Position numbers and translations under genes: made by a program. The notes under the pieces are model-generated. The model made no database searches, was not told the DNA's origin, and saw only the letters and a program-made list of their open reading frames with translations. From NCBI RefSeq assembly GCF_010093595.1, contig NW_022985450.1, forward strand, positions 1,056,188-1,120,187: 64,000 nt of DNA. The letters run 5' to 3'. Position 1 is the stretch's first letter, and each line of letters starts with the position of its first letter. Origin of the DNA: Mytilinidion resinicola (lineage: Eukaryota > Ascomycota > Dothideomycetes > Mytilinidiales > Mytilinidiaceae). Shown piece by piece: positions 42,807 through 52,712 of this stretch.

Positions 42807-45135
42807 TTACACAGCCTGCTCAGGCGGAAGCGTCGGGAGCTTGCTAGAATGGTATTTGCAGTCTGTCTCATGCTCAGAGTTTCCCTTGTCTCGGATGGGT
42901 TGGTAGTCGGCCATGCAGATCCAGCAGAATTGGTGCTTGCACTTGGTACCTGCATTACAATCATGTTAGCACGTATCCCTTAGTTCTGGACCACACGAAG
43001 CAAAAGTTTATCGGACTTACAAGTCATATGATCGCACCCATCATTCTTCTCGATATTCCACCCACAGTTGCCCCTCTTCCCCGGACATTTCTTTGTGATC
43101 TTAGCGATTTCGGCAGCAGAAGCCTCCTCTTGTGCTTTCTGGTCTTTCTCTTTCCTCCCACTTGTTCTATAATCATACTCTTCACAAGTTTCCCCTTCAT
43201 GCCATACGCCCTCATGAACAGTACAGACTTTGAAACCACAGTCTACGCACACAAAGATGTTGCCAGAAACGTCGCTTTCGTGTATTTGACCGGATTTGCA
43301 ATTAGGGCCACGACACCATCGGAAGTTGGGGTCGTCATTGAGTGCTTCGCGGGCAGAGAGGGCATCGAATCTGTAAATCTTGTCAGGATCTGTCAAAAAA
43401 TACCTTCAAATTAGCGCAATACTCACTTTGCGTAGACTTCCGGCGTGGCATACTCTTGCACCTCCGCGTGATTCAAAATTTGTTTGCAACCCTCCTCTGG
43501 GCATTTGATCTCTTTCCAGCTCTTGCTGTTCAGTTCCGAAGCAATCCAGCCTTGGTAGCAGTCGCTACAGACTTGAGGCTCGTGCTCACAGTTCATGAGA
43601 GAGGGTAGATCGGGAATAGGATAGCTTTCTGCACACACTGCACAGTCCCTTTTCTTGGGCGCCGCATTAATTTGGCGTAGATGTTGGTTTTCCTCCTCTG
43701 CTAGCTTGATAGCTAATGCTAGATCGGCGTCTTCTTGTGGACGAGATGCTTGCCTGGGTACACCACGGTTCTCCTCTTCTTGCAACTGCCTAGCCAGAAG
43801 TTCGTCGGGATCCAGACTACGGGGTGAAGTAGCCTTACTCAGCGGAATATCACGGAGTTCAGTTGCCGGCTCACTGCGGAGTGATATCCTTCTGCTAAAG
43901 GGATTATTCGAGTGTAGTCCGCGAGACGATGCAGATGAAGATGATGCAAATGTCGAAGAAGATGATGCGAATGTCGGAGGGACGAAAGCACCGGGAATGT
44001 GTCTTGTTCGGGAAGAAGATGTGTGAGACGAAGCCCTCTCTTCTTCCTCCCTCTGTATTTGCTGCGCCAACTCTCGATCCAGTTGTTCTTGTGTTGATAT
44101 ACGCTGCGGAGTTGCCGCACGCGGTTTGCTAATCCCATTTCTGGCATTATTCCTGCCTCTGTACAAGACTAGGTCGTCGCTAGAGTCTGATGGAGCAGGT
44201 GAAGGACTGCGCCAGTGTGAGGATTCCGCTGGTGAAGGTGACCTTGCTGTTTGCTTTCCTTGGCTTGATCTGTCCATGGATTCTGACAAGGCCATAAGAA
44301 GGTCAAGGTCGTGTTCCATTTCAACCACCTGGCGGGCGTCGGATAGTAGTTGTTCATTGTTGGACAACGCTGCCGCATTCGACTCGCTTGGGCTAAATGG
44401 AATAGGTGCCTGGCCTCGAGAATGTTCCAGGGAGGGAGCAGCGCCAAAGAGCGAGGCATTGTGAGTCGGCTCCAGATCCGAGCCTCGCCGTGGTCTCGAA
44501 GGTGCTGGAGTTTCCAAAAGGGAAGATAGAGTTGACTTGTACTGAGCATTTCTTGCTAGCGGAAAGAACGGACGAGAGCTATTCGGTGCAAGTAAATTGG
44601 GAGAGGAAGCGGTAGGCCTTAAACCTATCGGTTTTCGTCGGATACTACCAAAGGGGGAGAGTGGAGATGTTGGAGGGGTTGCCACGGTCGACGCCGGACT
44701 GGCTTGCGAGAACACAAAAGACCCCGGCGTGTTCCCCTCGGAACCATCGTTAACCACTGACGATGGCCGCGAGTCTGGCAAGTATGGACGCGGGTCCGGG
44801 AAGTATTCTGTCATAGGCTCCTGAGGAGCTTTTGAGGTTGAAGATTTCTTCCATGGTAGGAAGCTCGACTTCCTTCGTGCGGGCAGTTCGGTAGCGGGGG
44901 TATGAGGGTCCCAGTCCGAGTCTCCTCCGCGCGTGAAGACCTGGGGCGAGTTCGGTATCGCATGTGCCGGTAATGCATAGGTCTTGACGGGGAAGCCTCT
45001 GGAAATCGGAATCTCCTCGTCCTTGAAGAATTGTGCGGTTCGGGAGGCACCAGGCTGAAGGGTGGCCGTCTCGTCAGACTTGGAGCTTCCAGACCCCATG
45101 CTGAGAAAGCGACCGAAGCGCATGCCGCAGAGCAC
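42807..45135 (-). CDS. RBR-type E3 ubiquitin ligase with UIM-like motifs
   Basis: Three minus-strand exons: 45135-43427, 43370-43021 and 42949-42807, joining to 733 residues from the first Met. The Met at 45099 (MGSGSSKS) is an attractive alternative start because it gives an N-myristoylation-like MGxxxS. The N-terminal 450 residues are Ser/Pro-rich and disordered. Two helices look like ubiquitin-interacting motifs (LDLLMALSESMD, DADLALAIKLAEEE). RING1 is CAVCAESYPIPD...CSDCYQGW; the IBR contains CRGPNC...CVDCGFKVC...HEGETC; RING2 is KKCPGKRGNCGW...GCDHMTC...CKHQFCWIC with a catalytic Cys expected in DGCDHM. Intron 2 splits a zinc-ligand Cys codon. Acts by a RING/HECT-hybrid thioester mechanism. 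Substrate unknown. Confidence 0.9.
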
Positions 45136-46425
45136 TCAGGCTGGTATAAAGGGACGCGAAATGAAGCATGAAGTTAGCACGCAGATGAGAAGAAAGACAG
45201 AATGAAGACGGGCGTACACCCTGGCACCTGGGACCCGGCTGGAGGCGTCTTATCGACGGCCTCCGCTCCAGCTCATGGCATGAGAGGCTCGGCCCAGGCA
45301 GAACACAAGGCTGAGTTCCTCAGGCACAGTATAAGGGGCCATACAGCGGCCATTTTACGCGACGTGGCTGCGACGAAAAGCAGTGCCACCAATAGCGGCG
45401 AGCCATAGCCTCTCCCCCGCTTCGCCCTTTTGGTTCGACCGCAGTATTGATTTCTGCTGGCCAAGGTTCCAGCTAACTGTCACGTGCTTCTGGGCTCAAA
45501 TGACGCACTGTGAACGGTAGATAGAACAGAACTTCGATGGAATTGCTTGAAACAAATGAATCCAGAGATGAATGTGAGGATGGCAAGCGTCACGGTATTG
45601 TTGAAAGAAAGCACCCTTTAGCTCCCGTGCGCAGCTGGCGGCTCGCATCGAGGACTCAGCCCCACTTCTCTGTGGAATCAACCTCAACCTACCAAAGGCA
45701 TCGTGACACTCGATAAGACCATCTAGAAACACAGCCTGTGTCACGCTCTACAGTACATACATCAAGGTTGTGGCGCAGCATGTTGAAGTCCAAGGTCCCT
45801 GAGGTCCAACGACAGGTACCGAGGGCCTGCAACAAGCTGCTTTGGTGACAGCCTGGTCTTGTTACCTAGGTACCCAAGCTGAACGACACCCATGGGGGCT
45901 GAACAATATGTTTTGAATGTCAAGCTATTGCGTAGCGAGCCTCTGCTTCCCTTCTCCGCTTCCTCTCCGCTTCCTCTCTCTTCTTTTCTCTCCGGCTCAT
46001 CCGCCTCAAAATTCTTGTAAGGCTCGTCCACGATTTCTAATGGAGTTGGAAAAGCTGAGCATCTTGTCCCGTCTCTCCTTCATACTCGTCTGCATTGCTC
46101 TCAAAGTTCATGCCGACGACGAATATAAGGCCTACGCTGTCGCAAGTGTTTGGGCTGTACTGAATTGTGTTCTGTGGCGATATGTTCTTTCGAGTGTCGT
46201 GTACAGACTGATATTGGTGGTCGGGATTGGGGGTTGAGATGGGAGAAGAAGGAGGAATGATATGGAGGAGTCAAGAAGCTGGAGAATTGTTTGAGGCACA
46301 TTCAGTCCACTTCTTATAGCTCAGCTTGATCTCAAGCGCTCCGAAGATCAAACTCTGGCATTTCCTTATTAACAGGCAAATGTCAGCTCTCCTTCTCTCC
46401 CTCAACATCAGCACCACGGGCCAAG
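45136..46425. other. Intergenic region between RBR gene and SET pseudogene
   Basis: About 1.3 kb. A short plus-strand frame at 46040-46237 (MELEKLSILSRLSFILVCIA...) encodes one or two hydrophobic segments but lacks other support. Otherwise nothing recognised. Holds the promoter of the minus-strand RBR gene. Confidence 0.4.
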
Positions 46426-48138
46426 ATGCAACGCACTCAAGATCTCCAAAAACAGCACGAGAAGAAAGTCTTATCTAGGAAGAAAATCTATGAACGCGGA
46501 CTCAGCTTGCAAGGAAAGCCGATGACCATAAAGGATAATGCCTTCAAAACTCAGATCCTCGAGTACTTCAAAAAATCCAAAGCGGACGAGAAAATACTCG
46601 CTAAAGATGTAAGCCCCAATAAGCACACATTATCAAAGCTACCACTCTGACGCCGTCTTCGAACTTTAGGAAATCACTCAATACTACTTCATAACAGCCC
46701 ACTGCCCACCGTGCTCAAAGCCCACCGCCAACCTAGCACCAATGTTCATTACCGACCTTAGGATCGAAACCCACCATCTCAACCGCGTCCTCGTTATCCG
46801 CCTGTATGGCGACCCCATCGTATCTGCTCACAACGGCATGCTCTGGCCCGTCGAAGACCTCCAAAAGAACCTAGCGATCGTGACGTTGCATAATTGGCAC
46901 GCGGACCCCGAGGAGATGTGTCAACTGTTCAATGAGGACCTGGTTGTGGCAATCAAGCAGCCTTATTTTGAGTTGTGCAATAGGGGTGGTCTGTACAACG
47001 TCGGAATTGATCATATATCGGATGTACATGTTCTGCCAGTGAGCCACCCCATGATTGCAAGGTTTTATACGGAGGAGGAAAGGGATAAGAGGTGTAAGAA
47101 AGCGTCTAAGAGTGGCGAAGGGCCGGCGATGACCGTTTCGGCGAGAAGGCTTATTTTGCAGCAGCGCGATGCTACAGTAACGCTTTGGACGCCAACGCAT
47201 CTGCACCGAAAAATGCCAAAGAGCAGAATTTCTGGGTACTCCAGAGGTGCTCGGAAGCCAACGCCAGGATCGGCAACTTCGACGACTCCCTCCTCGGCGC
47301 TGAAAATCACAACATATCGCAAAAACGGGACCCAGAACGGGCGCATAGAATATCTCAAGGCGAATGCACTCCACAATCTCGGCAAACACAGGGACTGCTG
47401 GATGATCCTAGAATGTCTTGACCACCTCGACGAGCTAGCTGAATTGCTTCACAAGGCCGCGAGCATGTGGCTTGAACTGTGGCAAGCTCAGACACGTCCT
47501 CTAGATCCAAACTCCACGAGAACGTCGTACGTCGATTTCACGACTATCGAGGAGCATGAAGATGGCAAACCGGGGCTATTCGCCAAACGTGATTTTAGGG
47601 CCAATGAAATCGTTCTGATCGAACGTCCACTGTTTGTGTCGAAGCCAGAGCGTGCAGATCGGAAGTTCTGCATTGTCGACTTAGAAGATAGGTAGCACCA
47701 TACACACAGGTATCCGTCACTTTTCGTAGACGCTGTTCAGCATGCACGAGTGAGTCGGAAAATGGCTCGCGACCTGTTGAGTCTGGATGACTTGGCATAC
47801 GAGAATGTGCAGGTTGATGGCAATACTGTTCTGGATTCGTAAGTTCCTCAAGCTGCTACCCCCATGACTGAGCCCTCTCCGATATGATGAGACACAGAAC
47901 TGATACGTGATGTAGCTTCCGTATCCACAAGATCGTCAAGGAGAAAATGCTATACAATAGGCTTACAGATGTCTCTGGAATCTGGCGTCATGCAGCTCAC
48001 GCACGTAAATCGGAGCGCCCGAACGGACGTGTTGAGCCGGCTAATTTTGTTGTTCCAGGTCGAAATGGAAGCGACGATGATATGACTTGTTGCGCGACCC
48101 AAGATATTGCTGCTGGTGAAGAGATAGTGCGACCCTGA
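46426..48138 (+). pseudogene. TPR-SET (SMYD/Set5-like) protein, degenerate
   Basis: Begins MQRTQDLQKQHEKKVLSRKK. A 61-bp intron (46609-46669) leads to EITQYYFITAHC. The TPR segment NARIGNFDDSL and LKANALHNLGKHRDC lies in two different frames, so there are frameshifts around 47170 and 47330. The SET domain starts TIEEHEDGKPGLFAKRDFRA, is stopped by TAG at 47693-47695, and continues after it with VDAVQHARVSRKMARD. A second intron (47839-47915) leads to FRIHKIVKEK and GIWRHAAH. The NHSC motif that binds S-adenosylmethionine in SMYD-type proteins is replaced by ARKSERPNG, though DIAAGEEI remains. The methyltransferase is therefore non-functional. Start choice is tentative. Confidence 0.75.
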
Positions 48139-48963
48139 GTTTCACCATTACCTGGATATCACGTGACTAATTTCTGGACCGACTGGAGCTAGAGTCGGGT
48201 GACGGAAGGGTATCAAATTCAGGGGAATGGAATACTAAAAGTGAATGGCTGGAGCAAGGGCAGTAGAGCTCTCGGGACGAAATGCGTCTCTCGAGACGAG
48301 ATTTCTCTCTGAATACGTCAGGTCCACGGGTAGTGAATGCAATGAGCATTATCTTATACTGTAATTCTTCACTGGATCTTATCTACATAAGCATTTCCTA
48401 TGGCGCTGGCAAAGTCATGCTTTATTGAACAGCAGAATAGGATGCAAATCCTCGCGGAACTGAGTCGTCTAGTCCCCTCTTCACCCTTTTTTGAGGTGCA
48501 CGCCTGTGCCGATACTTCGTAGTTCGTCGTGAGATGGCATGACCTCCGCGGGATGAACTTTTTAGACATCACAGTAACGGAGAAAGTTCAACAATGACGC
48601 AGACGTTCAAAAGAGTACGTACGGAAAATGCAAACCAGGCACTCAACCCGGTCCCAATGAGGACAGTGACATGGTACATGGTACAATTGGAAGTGGATTG
48701 GTGAGCCGAGATTGCGCGCGTGCGAGCGAAAGCGAAAGCGACGTTTAAATTGTTCGAGGCCTTGGCGTCAAAACATAGCACAACACAGCTGCCTCGCAGC
48801 CCCACGGTCCTTTCCACCCGGCAGTTGAACCCTCGGAGGCTCGGATGTTCACCAGGCGACACTTGTAACAGGCTCTTTTCCCTCATTCACCCTCTACATT
48901 CTCGTGTCGTGGACATCGTTTCCATTTGCCCCCTGAACGAGACATTTCGAGGCGCAAGCAACA
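48139..48963. promoter_or_regulatory. Upstream region of ERG4
   Basis: 825 bp without a gene. It should hold the ERG4 promoter and the 3' flank of the SET pseudogene. A dyad near 48272-48305 (GTCTCTCGAGACGAG) is visible. No SRE-like sterol element could be identified with confidence. Confidence 0.4.
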
Positions 48964-50894
48964 ATGAGCGAACGAGTGACGCGCTCGAGGACGGGCAAGA
49001 CGCCTAGGTGAGCAGTATCTGGTGCCTCGTGAGGCTCTCATATTTGTAGCGCAATTGCTTACATGAGGCGGTTTAGCAAGCCCTCCAACCCCGGTTTCGT
49101 CGAAACACCAGGACGCAGGAAGTCGTCGCGCAAGTCGATGATGCCCTCAAACCCCTACGATTCCGAGCACACGAGTCCGCAGCTGTCTTCTGTACGTATG
49201 GGCGAGCCATTGGCCAAATTGGAGTTCGAAAAGGAGGGTCCCAACAAGGTGCTGAGCAACGGCAATGGGTATGCGAATGGGCATGCGAATGGGCATGCGA
49301 ATGGGTATGCCAATGGACACGCAAACGGAGAGGCAAACGGACACACGAACGGATACGCGAACGGACATGCCAATGGCAACGGAAATGGGCACGCTAATGG
49401 CAACGGCAAACTCAACGGCCATGCTAAATCTGCGGAAACTGCCCTCGAGGACCCTAAGATCGATACGTCTGGCCAGTTTGAGTTTGGCGGTTCATGGGGC
49501 ACTGGAGCTGCCATGATCGGGTTTCCGTCTCTCATGTACTACATGTGGGTCGGAGCGACGTACTACGATGGGAAGTTTCCTACGCCGGTTGGCGACGAGA
49601 GCATCACAGACTTCCTATACCACATGGGGTATCTAGTCAAGACAGGAGCATTTCCCCATGCTAAGGCATGGGCTATCTACTGGGTCTACTTCATCGCGGA
49701 AGCCATCTTTTACCTCGTTATGCCAGGTATCTGGGTCAAGGGGAAGCCACTTCCTCACCTTGGGGGCAAACAGCTGGACTACTATTGCTCGGGCATGTGG
49801 TCCTGGTACTCCACCATTGCTATCGCTCTCGCTCTTCATTATAGCGGGCTCTTCAAGTTATACACTGTGATCGACGAGTTTGGACCTATTCTCTCTGTGG
49901 CCATCATTTCTGGCTTTGGAATGTCTATTGTCGCTTACTTTTCTGCCATATGGAGAGGCGCAACCCATCGTATGACCGGCTATCCTATATACGACTTCTT
50001 CATGGGCGCCGAGCTCAACCCCCGCATGTTTGGAATTCTTGACTTCAAGATGTTCTTCGAGGTCCGCATCCCGTGGTACATCCTCTTCCTGCTCACACTT
50101 GGCACCGCCATGCGACAGGTCGAGAACTACGGCTTCGTTTCTGGCGAAGTCTGCCTTCTTCTCTTAGCCCACTTCTTGTACGCGAACGCTTGCGCGAAGG
50201 CCGAGCACTTGATTGTGCCTACTTGGTAAGTTTGTTCCACCCCAAATTTCCCTTAGACATGACTGACACTTTGTAGGGATATGTACTACGAGAAATGGGG
50301 CTTCATGCTAATCTTCTGGAACCTCGCTGGGGTACCGCTCTCCTACTGCCATTGCACTCTGTACCTCGCCAACCACCCTCCCTCGGAGTATCACTGGCCG
50401 ACCTGGGCCATCGCCGCGTACGCTGTGCTCTACCTTGGCGTTTACTACGTCTGGGACACCTGCAACAGCCAGAAGAACGTATTCCGCCAGGAAGAGGCCG
50501 GCTACATCTTCGAGCGCAAGACATTCCCCTACTTCCGCTATGGCCGCATTGCAAACCCGGTAACGATCCCTACGAAATTCGGTAATTCGCTGTTCTGCGA
50601 TGGCTGGTATGGCAAAGCGAGGAAGGTCCACTATACATGCGATCTCTTCTTCGCGCTTAGTTGGGGTCTTGTCTGCGGGTTCAAGAGCCCGTTTCCTTGG
50701 TTTTATCCGACATTCTTCTTCTTCATGATCTCGCATCGCGCGTGGAGGGATCTGGAGAAGTGCCAAGAGAGGTACGGGGAGGCGTGGAACGAGTACAGGC
50801 GGAGAGTGCCGTACATTTTCATTCCGGTGAGTCTTTTCAATCACGCCGTAAATGAAGGAAAAGTCACTGATTTGCTATACAGTATGTCTTCTAG
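48964..50894 (+). CDS. ERG4: Delta(24(28))-sterol reductase (ERG4)
   Basis: Catalyses the last ergosterol step, NADPH-dependent reduction of the C24(28) double bond, in the ER membrane. Four exons: 48964-49007, 49068-50225, 50277-50826, 50883-50894, giving 587 residues. The small first exon ([14 protein letters not shown]) is chosen because it splices in frame to [20 protein letters not shown]; the Met at 49063 lies inside the intron's acceptor region. Family blocks: [53 protein letters not shown], and a C-terminal VPYIFIPYVF. Several membrane segments are visible. Unusual is an N-terminal Asn-Gly repeat ([12 protein letters not shown] type, about 50 residues), which is probably disordered. 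Confidence 0.93.
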
Positions 50895-51412
50895 TCACGC
50901 ATTTCTTCGTGTTTGATGCATAGATGGCCTCCGAAGGCCATGGCGAGTGTTTTGATATTACGGGAAGAAAGGCGTGCTGGGCACGTTTTGGTCTCTTTTC
51001 CTCTAATATTGCATGCTTGCTCCCTCAGGAATAAAAAGGGTCTCGGGTAACACTACTGTATTCTACTGGTTTGCATGGGCGAGTTTGCATACATTTTCTT
51101 TTTTATATTTCATCAGCTCTTTCGACGGGTGGTAGTGGAATCTGAGACTAGTTTGAAGAATAATATAATAGTAATCCTGTGCGAATATCGTTCGAGTGCT
51201 GTGGTCTGGTATTGGAGAATACGACGCTCCAGTTCGAAAATAGGCAATTTTGAAGGCGTGCATTTGGGTGCGTCTTGTGAAAGTGAGGCCTGGTATTTTT
51301 GCCGTAGCGTTGGTTTCATCCCTATACCGATATATACACCATCCCCGTAATGCTTCAGTTGTTATACATTTCATCCGTGATACACGTTGTCCCCCGTTCT
51401 GCACTGTCGCGC
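50895..51412. other. Convergent 3' region between ERG4 and MGR2
   Basis: About 520 bp, AT-richer, no gene. ERG4 (plus) and MGR2 (minus) converge here, so it holds both transcription ends. Frames on both strands are short and featureless. Confidence 0.55.
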
Positions 51413-51939
51413 CTAGTTGCTCTCGGGGTTTACTCTTCGGATGTATTGTCGCGGCATCATCATCGGCCTCCTGTGATATCCAGCCATTGCCTCCTTCGCA
51501 ATAGGCGAGTCTGTCCGGATAGTCGTGCCGATGCCCATGAAGAAACTGAAATTGTTACCGATTGAGCTCCTCAAGAACAGTCCCAAACCTACCCAAACGT
51601 AGCGGCAGACCCCACCATGTATTGCCCTAGTGTTCGTAGCATCCCGTTGGGCCCTGGGCCGAATCTTATGATGTTTGTAGCGCCTGTGTCCTGTCAGGCT
51701 CGTTCTGGAGCAGAGTATCCGGATAGCGCACCAAATATGAATCCGATGATCAGTCCCACAGCTGAATAGCAGGTCAGCAAGAGGAGGACGGAAGGAGGCC
51801 GGCATTCGTACACCCGCCCATCATGGCTCCCATTTTGACTGCACGCGGGTTAGCTGTTGGAGTGCTGCATGGCAGATGGAGGCGTACGTTTGTCGAAGGT
51901 CGACGGGCCGCTCATACCGTGTCCCACTGGCACAGGCAT
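51413..51939 (-). CDS. MGR2: MGR2/ROMO1-type subunit of the TIM23 translocase
   Basis: Small mitochondrial inner-membrane protein that seals the lateral gate of TIM23. Five minus-strand exons: 51939-51888, 51838-51812, 51761-51732, 51683-51593 and 51545-51413, in total 110 residues. The joined reading gives the family signature GPSTFDKLKMGAMMG, GLIIGFIFG, RFGPGPNGMLRTLGQYM and SAATFGFFMGIGTTIRTD in perfect order. The Gly-rich helices match the two TM segments known in the family. The C-terminal MMMPRQYIRRVNPESN tail is lineage-specific. Exons of 27 and 30 nt make this gene easy to miss in automatic annotation. It shares its upstream side with the divergent PRO45-like gene. Confidence 0.9.
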
Positions 51940-52712
51940 CGTGGCGTCTTTTCTTGGGAAAAGTGATTGAAGAGCTGAGGGGGGTCGTGACCAAAGCAAC
52001 TGCTGCAGATGTCTGAGGTGGTCCGGTACCACGCAGTCTCTCCACACTGGAAACGGAGACGGAACCTTCCGTGAATATCACGTGATATACGCTTTCCCAT
52101 GGCTCGGAATGCACCCTCACATCGAAAGTCGCATGCTTCCATCCTGAACATCGCATCCCATCGCCAGCAGCCCCATTTCTACGCGCCCCGTGGCCGCTGC
52201 TTGCTGCCCGCCATCACGCGTCCGCACTCCCTTCACCAACCCAGGCCAGGCCCACCACTCAGAAGCTAGTGTGCAGTGGATCCTCTGCCGCTGTCCTCGC
52301 TCCGCATACCTCTCCTTACACATCTCCTCCTCGCCCGCACGACACGCCTCACCACTGTCAGCCCGCCCCTCGGCCTCCCGTCTTGCGACTTTTGCTGTCT
52401 CATCCGCCGCCGCTGCTGCTGCCCGGCCTCGCATCCTCGCCGCGCTGACGTCGCACCTGGCTGACCCGGACCAGCACACGACAGAACCTCACTCGGATCG
52501 CGAGCCGCACCTCGAGGCCGACCTGCGCCATTCTCGTCGTCGGCCGTCCGCCCTGCGCATGAGCAAACGACCCGCCAGCTCTCTGCCTCTGTTGTTGTCT
52601 GCTTGCTGGGGTCGCTCGCGGGTGTATCACGCTGCCGGCGCTAAGTGGCCAGGACGACGCCGAAAAATCGAACCTCGCAGCAGACGGCAGTCGTGGGCTG
52701 GCCTCGTCGCAG
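51940..52712. promoter_or_regulatory. Divergent promoter region, MGR2 and PRO45-like genes
   Basis: 773 bp between two divergently transcribed starts. Pyrimidine-rich on the plus strand towards 52713, as is usual for a fungal 5' UTR. Several plus-strand frames here are featureless. CACGTG-like and TCACGTGAT motifs occur near 52079-52086. Confidence 0.5.

Noticed and set aside
51821..52156. Minus-strand 111-codon frame upstream of MGR2
   Set aside because: Overlaps MGR2 exon 1 in another frame and ends inside its intron.
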